The translations under genes were made by a program, and so were the position numbers. The notes beneath the pieces were generated by a model. That model was given only the letters and a program-made list of their open reading frames with translations, ran no database searches and was not told the DNA's origin. Of a stretch of 12,275 nucleotides of DNA, positions 1 to 6,937 are shown piece after piece. The stretch is from an uncultured Ruminococcus sp. GTDB lineage: Bacteria > Bacillota > Clostridia > Oscillospirales > Acutalibacteraceae. Numbering within the stretch: position 1 is the first letter of the stretch; each line of letters opens with the position of its first letter. The stretch spans positions 1-12,275 of the forward strand of contig CADBSZ010000014.1 in assembly GCA_902797525.1 (NCBI GenBank). Reading direction: 5' to 3'.

Positions 1-343
1 AGGAAAGTCCGGGCTTCACAGAGCAATAATAACGGCTAACGGCCGCCGGGGGCGACCCCAGGGATAGTGCAACAGAAAATAACCGCCAACCGAGTGCCTC
101 AAAGGCATTTGGGCAGACAGCTTTTTAACAAAGGCTGTTTTGGCAAGGATGGAAAGGTGAGGTAAGAGCTCACCGGAGGGCAGGAGACTGCCCTGCCGTG
201 TAAACCCTATTTGAAGCAACACCGTGGAAGGACATATGCGCTTGCTCGGCGCGTCCTGAGGAGGTGGCACCGAGCGGAACGGGCAACCGTCCGCCAAGAT
301 AGATGGCTGTTCAAGACAGAACCCGGCTTACAGACGCAGTCGC
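1..343 (+). ncRNA. rnpB: RNase P RNA, bacterial type A (5' partial)
   Basis: Catalytic RNA of ribonuclease P, which removes 5' leaders from tRNA precursors. The window opens inside the universally conserved AGGAAAGUCC element (1-10). The block around 63-88 (ATAGTGCAACAGAAAATAACC) matches the conserved region after P10/11 of type-A RNAs such as E. coli. The GAGGTAAGAGCTCACCGG segment near 159-176 and the ACAGAACCCGGCTTA element near 316-330 are the other conserved cores, the last one pairing back to the 5' CCGGGCTT. The strand and end follow from these landmarks; the terminal P1 strand probably lies in 331-343 and its 5' partner is outside the window. The exact 3' end is inferred from the terminator that starts at 344. 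Small reading frames in this interval are chance. Confidence 0.97.
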
Positions 344-377
344 AAAAAAACAGGCAGAGTACTCTGCCTGTTTTTTT
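344..377. terminator. Bidirectional intrinsic terminator after rnpB
   Basis: Seven A's, the self-complementary core CAGGCAGAGT/ACTCTGCCTG (351-370) and seven T's form a perfect 34-bp palindrome. In either direction the RNA gives a GC-containing stem followed by a U-run, so it can end rnpB on the plus strand and the zinc-ribbon gene (stop at 446) on the minus strand. The interval 378-445 holds nothing else that I can recognise. Confidence 0.93.
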
Positions 378-445
378 AATGTTGATTCAATAAACGATTC
401 GCTGCTTTATCCAAAGGCGGAATGCCCTCTCACGGCAACGGGAAG

Positions 446-1033
446 TTATTTATTGAGAGCCGCGTAGATTTTGTCTACCAGGGGATCCAGCAGAGTAATC
501 TCACCGACTACGGGCAGCTTTGTTTTCTTGCCGGTAGCCGCGTTGATAATACCGAGCACCGCCAAAACAGCAATTGCCACGCTGCCCAGCGCAAAAATAA
601 TGGTGAAAATGTTGGTCACGGCGCTCTCCTGATGATAAACGGTGAAGAAGCCGTAAACTTTTTCGCCGGGGAAAATCGCTCTGATAATCGCCTTAATAAT
701 CTCGGTGACGATGGTGTAAGCCAGCGACAACGCGAGCAGAATAAAGCCCTGCTTTACGTGAAACTTGCAGTATTCGGAAGTTTTTCTCGCAAACAGGGGA
801 ATCATCAGGAACAAGCCCAGATATGCCCACCAAGCCATGCCTTTGTTCTGCTGAACATCGGCGTCGCCGGTCAAGGGCTGCGCCTGAGCGGTGTAAGCCT
901 GCTGAGGCTGTGCGGCAGTTTGCTGAGGCTGCGCGTCAGCTTGCTGCGGCGCAGGTGCAGCGGCAGTGCCGCAGGAAGGGCAAAATGCTGCTTCGTCATT
1001 GAGCTGTGTTCCGCAATTTTTACAGAATTTCAT
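446..1033 (-). CDS. Zinc-ribbon membrane protein, DUF4870/Tic20-like
   Basis: 195-residue predicted membrane protein of unknown function. The N-terminus is a classic short zinc ribbon: Cys4-x2-Cys7 and Cys18-x2-Cys21 (CKNCG, CPSCG). Residues about 28-55 are a low-complexity Ala/Gln/Pro linker with repeated AQPQQ units. The rest holds about three hydrophobic segments (roughly 68-82, 97-121 and 140-165), with FHVKQG at 91-96 and a GKKTKLPVVGEI-type motif near 168-179. This FH.KQG plus G...KLP.(I/V)G pattern is what I associate with DUF4870/Tic20-like proteins; that assignment is from memory. The start is supported by AGGAGAG a few bases upstream of ATG. It is separated by 110 bp from the upstream flavoprotein gene and probably has its own promoter. 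Confidence 0.9.
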   Translation of the reverse strand: MKFCKNCGTQLNDEAAFCPSCGTAAAPAPQQADAQPQQTAAQPQQAYTAQAQPLTGDADVQQNKGMAWWAYLGLFLMIPLFARKTSEYCKFHVKQGFILLALSLAYTIVTEIIKAIIRAIFPGEKVYGFFTVYHQESAVTNIFTIIFALGSVAIAVLAVLGIINAATGKKTKLPVVGEITLLDPLVDKIYAALNK

Positions 1034-1079
1034 AATTTACTCTCCTTTAAATTTAAGGGTATATTTTTTTGCGTTTTTT

Positions 1080-1101
1080 ATTATAGTATGTTTTCATGCT
1101 A
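1080..1101 (-). promoter_or_regulatory. -10 box with overlapping imperfect palindrome
   Basis: On the minus strand a consensus TATAAT (1085 to 1080) lies about 47 bp upstream of the zinc-ribbon start. No convincing -35 is seen at the right spacing. Overlapping it is the imperfect inverted repeat TAGTATG-TTTT-CATGCTA (1084-1101, one G.T-type mismatch), which could be an operator. The surrounding 1034-1143 is otherwise AT-rich with no gene. Confidence 0.35.
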
Positions 1102-1143
1102 CTATTTTTCTAAAAAAGAATAATATCTGAATCGTTATCTTTT

Positions 1144-2748
1144 TTATGAATTATCACCGAAATTTACAGATTCTATTACCTTTTCTGCACATTTTATGCC
1201 ATCAACCGCCGCGGAAATGATGCCGCCGGCATAGCCTGCGCCTTCGCCGCAGGGAAAAAGCCCCTCAACGCCGACGGATTGCAGGGTGTCTGAATGGCGC
1301 AAAATGCGAATCGGGGACGAGCTGCGCGTTTCAACGCCGGTCAAAACCGCGTCGCCGTCGTCAAAGCCCTTGAGCCTGCGCCCCATGTCGCGAATCGCCT
1401 GTTTCATGCTTTCGCCCACATAATCGGGCAAAATGTCGTGCAGGTTGCTCAGCGTATAACCAGGTGCGATTCCCGGCGTTACCTCACCGAGCCGCACGGA
1501 TGTTTCGTTTTGTAAGAAATCCGCCACGCGCTGAACAGGCGCCTGATAATTGCCGCCGCCCAGCGCAAACGCCTTTTCCTCCAAATCGCGCTGATAGTGC
1601 ATGCCGGCAAGCGGATGGTCGCTGCCGTAATCCTTCGGCGAAACGCTCACCAGCAGTGCGGCGTTGGAATTCATTTCATCACGCGCAAACTCGCTCATGC
1701 CGTTTGTTACCAGCCGTCCCTGCTCGCTCGAGGCGTTCACCACCTTGCCGCCGGGGCACATACAAAAGGTGTAGGCGCCTCTGCCGTTTGCCGTGTTGAC
1801 GTTCATTTTGTAATATGCCGCGCCGAGTCTTTTGTTCCCGGCAAATTTGCCGAACTGCGCGCGGTCGATTTTTTCGCGCAAATGCTCAATGCGCGCGCCG
1901 ACAGAAAAGGGCTTTGCTTCAATCGGCAATTGCTTGTCATACAGCATTTCAAAGGTGTCGCGCGCGCTGTGACCGATGGCGAGAATCACGCTGTCGGTAT
2001 CTATCTTTTCCGTTTTGCCGTGCCGTTCCGCTGTCACCGAGCAAATACCGCCGTTTTGGGCGTCAAAGCCAATCAGCTTGGTTTCAAACAACACCTTGCC
2101 GCCGAGAGCAATAATATCCTCGCGGATATTTTTGACGGTGATTTTCAGCTTGTCCGTGCCGATGTGCGGCTTGGCGTTGTACAAAATTTCCTCCGGCGCG
2201 CCGTGTTTGACAAATTCGTTCAGCACCTTGCGCTGACGGCTGTCCTTGGTGCCGGTGTTGAGCTTACCGTCCGAAAAGGTGCCGGCGCCGCCCTCGCCGA
2301 ATTGCACGTTTGAGCTTTCGTCCAATGCGCCGCTTAGCCAAAAACGGTTGACGTCCGCTGTACGCGCGTCCACATCTCTGCCCCGCTCAAGCACAATCGG
2401 TTTAGCGCCGCTCTGCGCCAAAACCAGTGCCGCAAACATGCCGGCAGGGCCAAACCCCACCACAACCGGCGAAGCGCCGCCGTGCCACTGCGGCACTTCA
2501 TAGCGATAGGGCGCGGCCTTAACCGCGTTTTTCGCGCGTTTAAGCACCTTGTCCTCGCCGATTGTTAACTGCGCGTCAATCGAACAGATAAACACAATGC
2601 TGTCCTTTTTCCGCGCGTCAATCGAACGGCGGAACAGACTGACGGACTGAATGCTTTTGCTGTCAACGCGCAGTTCCCGGGCAACCGCTTTTTTCAGCGT
2701 GTTGTCGTCGTAATCGAGCGGAATATGAATGTTGTTTACCCGAATCAT
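1144..2748 (-). CDS. FAD-dependent dehydrogenase, COG2509 family
   Basis: 534-residue cytosolic flavoprotein; the substrate of the family is not known. An N-terminal region of about 90 residues (often seen in this family and of unclear role) precedes the dinucleotide-binding fold: GFGPAG at 98-103 with the acidic end of the second strand at ERG 121-123. A conserved family block NVQFGEGGAGTFSDGK follows at 147-162. The C-terminus carries PCGEGAGYAGGI near 499-510, which is the usual FAD-closing segment. Length is normal for the family. Its ATG overlaps the stop of the upstream flavoprotein in an ATGA (2745-2748), so the two are probably translationally coupled. No strong terminator is visible after its stop. 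It could be loosely called a NAD(P)/FAD oxidoreductase; anything more specific would be a guess. Confidence 0.93.
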   Translation of the reverse strand: MIRVNNIHIPLDYDDNTLKKAVARELRVDSKSIQSVSLFRRSIDARKKDSIVFICSIDAQLTIGEDKVLKRAKNAVKAAPYRYEVPQWHGGASPVVVGFGPAGMFAALVLAQSGAKPIVLERGRDVDARTADVNRFWLSGALDESSNVQFGEGGAGTFSDGKLNTGTKDSRQRKVLNEFVKHGAPEEILYNAKPHIGTDKLKITVKNIREDIIALGGKVLFETKLIGFDAQNGGICSVTAERHGKTEKIDTDSVILAIGHSARDTFEMLYDKQLPIEAKPFSVGARIEHLREKIDRAQFGKFAGNKRLGAAYYKMNVNTANGRGAYTFCMCPGGKVVNASSEQGRLVTNGMSEFARDEMNSNAALLVSVSPKDYGSDHPLAGMHYQRDLEEKAFALGGGNYQAPVQRVADFLQNETSVRLGEVTPGIAPGYTLSNLHDILPDYVGESMKQAIRDMGRRLKGFDDGDAVLTGVETRSSSPIRILRHSDTLQSVGVEGLFPCGEGAGYAGGIISAAVDGIKCAEKVIESVNFGDNS

Positions 2749-3950
2749 AAGCTTTCTCCCGCAATAATGCCGCTTGCGAAGGCGAAGTGCAGGTTAAAGC
2801 CGCCGCACTCGCCGCAGAGGTCAACCGCCTCGCCGCAAACATAAAGATTTTTGCGCACGCGGCTTTGCATGGTCGTTTCGTCAATTTCAGTTCCCAAAAC
2901 GCCGCCCATGCACGCCTGCGCGCGGTCAAAGCCGTCGTTTTCCGTAACCGCAAACCGCATGTCCTTTGCGCTGTGAGCGACGGCGCAAAGTTCTTCATCC
3001 GATAAATCGCGGCAAAGTCGCGAAAAATCCTTGATTTCGGCTGTTTTCAGCACGGCCTGCGCCATGCGTTTTTGCAAAATTCCCGTCAGAAGATTGTCAA
3101 TAGTCAACTGTGAAAACAGCTCTTTATTCTTTATTAGAATATTATATAATTCCTTTTCAGAAATATCAGGCAGTAAATCCACCGCAATTTCATCGCCGCG
3201 CTTTGTTTGCAGCGACAAATTAAACACGCAAATTCCCGACAGGCTGTCCTCGTTAAACTGCACCTCGCCGCGTTCGCGCTTGATGGCGTTTCCGTTTCTC
3301 AGCAGCGAAACCGCTCCGCCTGCGCGCAGTCCCTTCAGCGATTTCAAAATGTTTGACTGAACCTTAACGGGGCACAGCGCCGGGGCGAAGGGGAGAACGC
3401 GGTGTCCGAAATTACGCAGCATATCTGCGCCTGCCGCACTGCCGCCGAGCTTCGGAGACGCCTTTGAGCCGGTTGCAATAACCAGCTTGTCACAGACAAA
3501 TTCTCCGTTTGCCGTGACAATGACAAAATTCTTTTGCGCCTTTACGCTTTTAATACTTTCTTTGCAATAAATCTCCACGCCTGCTACCTCGCAGTTAAAG
3601 CGCAACACGTCGAGCACCACCGCTGCCTGGCGGCAAAGGGGATACACCCTGCCTTCGCTGTCGGCTGAGGTCAGCAAACCCAGGTTTTCAAAATATTGCA
3701 GGAGCTTTTCGGTATTTACGCGCTCCAACACACGCGCGCTTTGCTTTTGAAAGCTGCCTGCATATTTATCCGCGCTCACGGCAGTATTCGTCAGGTTGCA
3801 TCTGCCGTTGCCGGTGGAAAGCAGTTTTTTGCCCACGCGGTCGTTCTTTTCAAGAACCGCGATTTTCATTGTCGGATGCTTCCGTTTTGCCGCAATCGCG
3901 CACAGCAAGCCTGCTGCGCCGCCGCCGATAATCACCGTATCAAATTTCAT
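2745..3950 (-). CDS. HI0933/BaiN-family flavoprotein
   Basis: 401-residue predicted FAD-binding oxidoreductase of the HI0933/YhiN family (TIGR00275, COG2081), sometimes named aminoacetone oxidase family or BaiN after a bile-acid-converting member. The dinucleotide-binding motif GGGAAG is at residues 9-14 and the ribose-binding Glu at 34. The family hallmark GNGRCNLTN is at 47-55, and the C-terminus has the usual GE...GECGGFNL..A..SG pattern (373-393). Length is typical. AGGTGA just upstream of the ATG supports the start. It lies 44 bp after the small membrane protein gene, with a hairpin between, and overlaps the next flavoprotein gene by 4 bp. The true substrate cannot be read from the sequence; a bile-acid role should not be assumed. 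Confidence 0.94.
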   Translation of the reverse strand: MKFDTVIIGGGAAGLLCAIAAKRKHPTMKIAVLEKNDRVGKKLLSTGNGRCNLTNTAVSADKYAGSFQKQSARVLERVNTEKLLQYFENLGLLTSADSEGRVYPLCRQAAVVLDVLRFNCEVAGVEIYCKESIKSVKAQKNFVIVTANGEFVCDKLVIATGSKASPKLGGSAAGADMLRNFGHRVLPFAPALCPVKVQSNILKSLKGLRAGGAVSLLRNGNAIKRERGEVQFNEDSLSGICVFNLSLQTKRGDEIAVDLLPDISEKELYNILIKNKELFSQLTIDNLLTGILQKRMAQAVLKTAEIKDFSRLCRDLSDEELCAVAHSAKDMRFAVTENDGFDRAQACMGGVLGTEIDETTMQSRVRKNLYVCGEAVDLCGECGGFNLHFAFASGIIAGESL

Positions 3951-3967
3951 CGTGTCACCTATTAAAT

Positions 3968-3987
3968 AAGGCAGCCGCAGCTGCCTT
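3968..3987 (-). terminator. Intercistronic hairpin, weak terminator
   Basis: On the minus strand AAGGCAGC-TGCG-GCTGCCTT is a perfect 8-bp stem with a 4-base loop, followed by TATTTAAT rather than a clean T-run. It lies between the stop of the COG2426 gene (3995) and the ribosome site of the flavoprotein gene. It may be a leaky terminator or an mRNA-stabilising or processing hairpin. Confidence 0.6.
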
Positions 3988-3994
3988 AGAATTC

Positions 3995-4498
3995 TTATTT
4001 TGCATTAGCCATAAACGCGAAAATGCCGCCCATGCCCATCTTCACCGCAATGCTTGCCGCGCCCATAATCACGCCGGCAATCAATACGCCGCAAATAACC
4101 GCGATAACGCTCTTTTTAAAATCCATATCCAAAAAGCTCGCCGCCAGCGTACCCGTCCATGCGCCCGTGCCGGGAAGCGGAATGCCGACAAACAGCATCA
4201 GCGCGATGAACAAGCCCCTGCCTGCCTTCGCCTGCAATTTCTGACCGCCCTTTTCGCCCTTGTTCAGGCAAAAGGTAAAGAATTTGCCGATGTACTTTTT
4301 GTCCTTGCCCCACAGCAAAACCTTTCTCGCAAAGAAAAAGATAAACGGAACCGGCAGCATGTTGCCGATAATGCAAATCGGATACAGCCAAAACACATCC
4401 AGTCCCCACGCAACGCCGACGGGGATTGCGCCTCTCAGCTCAACGATGGGCACCATGGAAATCAAAAAGCAAAGCAAATATTTTGTAAATACCGACAC
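3995..4498 (-). CDS. COG2426-type small multidrug export family membrane protein
   Basis: 167-residue integral membrane protein of the Sm_multidrug_ex family (PF06695, COG2426). The family name is historical and export is not demonstrated for most members. Key motifs are ELRGAIP at 20-26 and GIPLPGTGAWTG at 105-116, which resemble the re-entrant loops of DedA-like proteins; hydrophobic segments lie at roughly 4-32, 36-58, 96-122 and 130-155. The open frame extends to an ATG at 4633, but that start has no ribosome site and the extra 45 residues look non-coding. I chose the GTG at 4498: GGAGAG (4511-4506) sits 7 bases upstream, a good promoter lies just before it, and the protein then begins at the usual family position. 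First gene of the minus-strand unit. Confidence 0.92.
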   Translation of the reverse strand: MSVFTKYLLCFLISMVPIVELRGAIPVGVAWGLDVFWLYPICIIGNMLPVPFIFFFARKVLLWGKDKKYIGKFFTFCLNKGEKGGQKLQAKAGRGLFIALMLFVGIPLPGTGAWTGTLAASFLDMDFKKSVIAVICGVLIAGVIMGAASIAVKMGMGGIFAFMANAK

Positions 4499-4529
4499 AG
4501 TATCACTCTCCGTATTAGAAATCTTGTTC

Positions 4530-4558
4530 AGTATAGCAGAAAACCCTATAATTTTCAA
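4530..4558 (-). promoter_or_regulatory. Sigma-A-type promoter for the minus-strand unit
   Basis: On the minus strand, TTGAAA (4558-4553), a 17-base spacer and TATACT (4535-4530) preceded by TGC, giving an extended -10. Transcription would begin near 4523, giving a leader of about 25 bases with GGAGAG before the GTG at 4498. It lies inside the longest open frame, which argues that the frame's upstream part is untranslated. Confidence 0.8.
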
Positions 4559-4619
4559 TATGTTATTCTCATGTTTCCGTAAAAATCCAACAGAATCGGT
4601 AAAAAAGCATTCATTTTCA

Positions 4620-4647
4620 TTGACTTTGCCCATATTTCATGTACAAT
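4620..4647 (+). promoter_or_regulatory. Sigma-A-type promoter for vanZ-like/MATE genes
   Basis: TTGACT (4620-4625), a 16-base spacer and TACAAT (4642-4647). Transcription would begin near 4654, just before the AGGAGGG ribosome site (4660-4666) of the VanZ-like gene. The promoter is back to back with the minus-strand one at 4530-4558, about 60 bp apart. Confidence 0.7.
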
Positions 4648-4671
4648 AAATAAAGATACAGGAGGGATAAC

Positions 4672-5142
4672 ATGCAACGCAATCAAAGCAGCAAACGCTT
4701 TCGCGTGATTATTTTCACACTCACTGCGCTGATGATAGCGTTTGCGTGGGTTCATTCGCTGTTTCCCGCCGATTTGTCCTCGCGCGAGAGCGAGGGCGTG
4801 TTTCAAATCATTTACAGGTTTTTCTCGCTGTTCGGCGCCGGACAGGCGGTTACACAAACGATTATCCGCAAGCTTGCGCATTTTTCGGAATTTGCCGCCA
4901 TCGGCTTTTTGCTGCTCAGCTGCGGCTACACCTTCGACCGAATCAAACCGCATCGTTACGCTGTTCCCGTCCTGTTTACAGGACTGTTGACCGCCGTGAT
5001 TGACGAGACGATTCAGCTCGGTATTGAGGGCAGAGCAGGTATGATTACGGACGTTTGGATTGACTTTGGCGGCGTGGTGTGCGGATTTTTTGCCGCGCTC
5101 GCCTTTTATGCGATAGTCCGTAAAATCAGGAAGATACACTAG
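4672..5142 (+). CDS. VanZ-family membrane protein
   Basis: 156-residue membrane protein of the VanZ-like family (PF04892). Hydrophobic segments lie at about 11-31, 72-88, 95-111 and 130-149. The family signature is complete: RKLAHFSEFAAIGFLL at 66-81, the DETIQ motif at 111-115, and RAGMITDVWIDFGG at 121-134 with the conserved Arg and Asp residues. VanZ itself gives low-level teicoplanin tolerance in enterococci, but most family members are chromosomal and of unknown role; there are no vanHAX-type neighbours here, so no resistance claim is justified. A strong AGGAGGG (4660-4666) precedes the ATG at good spacing. It is followed after 8 bp by the MATE transporter gene, so the two are probably one transcript. 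Confidence 0.95.
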   Translation: MQRNQSSKRFRVIIFTLTALMIAFAWVHSLFPADLSSRESEGVFQIIYRFFSLFGAGQAVTQTIIRKLAHFSEFAAIGFLLLSCGYTFDRIKPHRYAVPVLFTGLLTAVIDETIQLGIEGRAGMITDVWIDFGGVVCGFFAALAFYAIVRKIRKIH

Positions 5143-5150
5143 GGGGACTT

Positions 5151-6542
5151 ATGGAGGAAAAAACGGTTCATCAGGAAAATAAAATGGGTACCATGCCCAT
5201 GACAAAGCTGATTTTCACCATGTCGCTGCCCGCCATCTTTTCGATGACGATTTTGGCGATGTACAATGTGGTGGACAGCATTTTCATCAGTAATTACGAC
5301 ATGGACGGCTTCACCGCCGTGTCGCTGGCATATCCGCTGCAATTATTACTAATCGCAGCGTCTGTCGGAACCGCGGTCGGCGTCAATTCGCTTGTGTCGC
5401 GCAAGCTCGGCGAAAAAAATTATCATCAGGCAAATTCCGCCGCCACCCACGGCTTGGTGCTCTGTCTGTTCACCTATGCGTTTTTCTTGCTGCTCGGCAT
5501 TTTTGCCGTTCGCCCGTTCATGGCGGCTTTCAGCAGCAATCCGCGCGTTATCGACGCAGGCGTGCAGTATTTCACCTGCGTGCTCTGCCTTTCGGTGTTC
5601 TCGATTATTCAGGTCATGATTGAAAAAACCCTGCAAGCCACCGGCAACATGATTTATCCCATGCTGTTCCAGCTTGTCGGCGCGATTGTCAACATTATTT
5701 TCGACCCGCTTCTCATTTTCGGCATCGGCTTTTTCCCCGAAATGGGCGTGCTCGGCGCGGCGGTTGCCACCGTGTTCGGTCAGTTCTGCGGCATGGTTTT
5801 CGCGGTCATTATTCTGTTTCGCAAGAGCCATAAGGTCAAAATTGAACTCAAGGGCTTCAAAATGGACAGGCAGACCGTCAAGAATATCTACGCCGTGGGC
5901 TTTCCGTCTATTATTATGCAGAGTATCGGCGCGATTATGATGCTCGGTTTAAACGCGATTTTTCAGTCGTACAATTCCATCGTTTCGGTTGATGTGTTCG
6001 GCATTTATTTCAAGCTGCAAAGCTTTGTGTTTATGCCGTGCTTCGGACTCAACCAGGGGCTCATGCCCATTATCGGCTACAACTACGGCGCGCGCAACAA
6101 AGAGCGGCTCTATTCGGCGCTCATTCGCGGACTGATTACCGCCGCCGGCATTATGCTGGTCGGCACCATATTGATGTGGACCATTCCCGATTTGCTGATT
6201 TCCATGTTCGGCAACGAGTCGAGCTTTACCGACGTCGATCCGCAAACGCTGCTCCGCGAGGGCGAGCACGCGTTCCGAATCATCAGCCTGTGCTTTGTCC
6301 CTGCCGCGGCAGGCATTATTTTCACCACCGTATTTCAGGCGGTGGGCAAGGGCTTTCGCAGTTTGCTGATGTCCTTTTTCCGCCAGCTGTTGATTTTACT
6401 GCCGATGGCGTTTTTGCTTTCGATGGTTTTCGGTGTGCGCTACGCGTGGTACGCTTTTCCGATTGCCGAGGCAGGCGCGCTGGTGATTGCCCTGCTGTTC
6501 TTCTTCAACCTTGTCAAAACCGATTTTAAAAAATTACATTAA
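5151..6542 (+). CDS. MATE family efflux transporter
   Basis: 463-residue, probably 12-segment membrane transporter of the multidrug and toxin extrusion family, which exports cationic compounds using a sodium or proton gradient. The two homologous halves are visible: LPAIFSM near 26-32 with VDSIFI at 41-46 and GVNSLVSRKLGEKN at 77-90 in the first half; FPSIIMQS at 251-258 and FGLNQGLMPIIGYNYGA at 298-314 in the second. The last of these is typical of the DinF/MepA-like Gram-positive branch. Length is normal. AGGGGGA (5141-5147) overlaps the upstream TAG and supports the ATG. It forms a pair with the VanZ-like gene and its end overlaps a probable promoter for the next operon. The substrate is not predictable from sequence. 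Confidence 0.95.
   Translation: MEEKTVHQENKMGTMPMTKLIFTMSLPAIFSMTILAMYNVVDSIFISNYDMDGFTAVSLAYPLQLLLIAASVGTAVGVNSLVSRKLGEKNYHQANSAATHGLVLCLFTYAFFLLLGIFAVRPFMAAFSSNPRVIDAGVQYFTCVLCLSVFSIIQVMIEKTLQATGNMIYPMLFQLVGAIVNIIFDPLLIFGIGFFPEMGVLGAAVATVFGQFCGMVFAVIILFRKSHKVKIELKGFKMDRQTVKNIYAVGFPSIIMQSIGAIMMLGLNAIFQSYNSIVSVDVFGIYFKLQSFVFMPCFGLNQGLMPIIGYNYGARNKERLYSALIRGLITAAGIMLVGTILMWTIPDLLISMFGNESSFTDVDPQTLLREGEHAFRIISLCFVPAAAGIIFTTVFQAVGKGFRSLLMSFFRQLLILLPMAFLLSMVFGVRYAWYAFPIAEAGALVIALLFFFNLVKTDFKKLH
6511..6540 (+). promoter_or_regulatory. Probable promoter inside the end of the MATE gene
   Basis: TTGTCA (6511-6516), an 18-base spacer and TACATT (6535-6540). Transcription would start near 6547, immediately before the leader hairpin at 6550. 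The -10 is only a partial match, so this is a candidate. Confidence 0.35.
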
Positions 6543-6549
6543 TGCATCG

Positions 6550-6585
6550 TCGCCTCAGCGCATATATTGCACTGAGGTGATTTTT
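6550..6585 (+). promoter_or_regulatory. Leader hairpin masking the ribosome site, or terminator
   Basis: The arms 6550-6562 (TCGCCTCAGCGCA) and 6568-6580 (TGCACTGAGGTGA) pair over 13 positions, with one C.A mismatch and one G.U pair, around a TATAT loop. The 3' arm contains the whole GAGGTGA ribosome site of the gene starting at 6587, and five T's follow (6581-6585). It can be read as an intrinsic terminator for the VanZ/MATE unit, as a translation-blocking leader hairpin, or both. Confidence 0.65.
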
Positions 6586-6586
6586 A

Positions 6587-6937
6587 ATGGAGGAAAAACA
6601 AAACCTGATTACATACGACGAAAACTGGCAGAGCGTCAGTGAGCCGGAAGTGCCGCTCATCCGTCCGCTTGACGATTGGGAAGAGGAACCGCAGGAAAAC
6701 CTGCCGCCGCGTGAAAAACATCCGCGCCAAACGCCGAGGCAGTTGGTGCTCACCGTTCAGCTTGTCGCTTGTATTTTGCTGGCACTGGCGGCGTTTGCGC
6801 TCAAAAGCTTCGGCGGCGAGGCGTATTCCTTCACGCGCGACTGGTATTATACCAATCTTAATAACACGGCTGTTTTTGACGGAAGCCGCGGCTTTGATTT
6901 AAAAAATCTGTTTTCCGCCACCGCCGATGAAGCTTAG
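6587..6937 (+). CDS. Unknown single-pass membrane protein
   Basis: 116 residues; I do not recognise a family. An acidic, Pro-rich N-terminal half (about 1-41, many Glu/Asp and three Trp/Tyr-type aromatics) is followed by a basic stretch (REKHPRQTPR, 42-51), one hydrophobic segment (about 53-73) and a tail of about 40 residues with WYYTN and FDL.NLF patches. The basic stretch before the segment suggests the N-terminus stays in the cytosol and the tail is outside. The GAGGTGA ribosome site lies inside the leader hairpin. Its last 11 bases overlap the start of the M50 protease gene, which lacks a ribosome site of its own. That coupling suggests a partner or regulator of the protease, by loose analogy with SpoIVFA beside SpoIVFB, but I see no sequence resemblance to SpoIVFA. 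Confidence 0.8.
   Translation: MEEKQNLITYDENWQSVSEPEVPLIRPLDDWEEEPQENLPPREKHPRQTPRQLVLTVQLVACILLALAAFALKSFGGEAYSFTRDWYYTNLNNTAVFDGSRGFDLKNLFSATADEA

Noticed and set aside
890..960. Minisatellite-like GCTGAGGCTG repeats
   Set aside because: They encode the AQPQQ linker of the zinc-ribbon protein; short imperfect codon repeats explain them.
422..1123. 233-codon open frame on the plus strand
   Set aside because: It lies opposite the zinc-ribbon gene, whose Cys motifs, ribosome site and membrane segments are clear. The plus-strand product is low-complexity with no ribosome site.
1104..1143. Terminator after the COG2509 flavoprotein gene
   Set aside because: There is a T-rich stretch on the minus strand, but only a weak AT stem before it, so I could not support a terminator call.
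1597..2313. 238-codon open frame on the plus strand
   Set aside because: It is antisense to the COG2509 flavoprotein, which has intact family motifs over the same interval; the opposite frame stays open because of codon bias.
4555..5139. 194-codon open frame on the minus strand
   Set aside because: It is antisense to the VanZ-family gene, which has full family motifs and a strong ribosome site.
4672..6542. Antibiotic resistance cassette (VanZ plus MATE)
   Set aside because: Both families are common on ordinary chromosomes, no other van genes or mobile-element marks are present, and family names alone do not show resistance.
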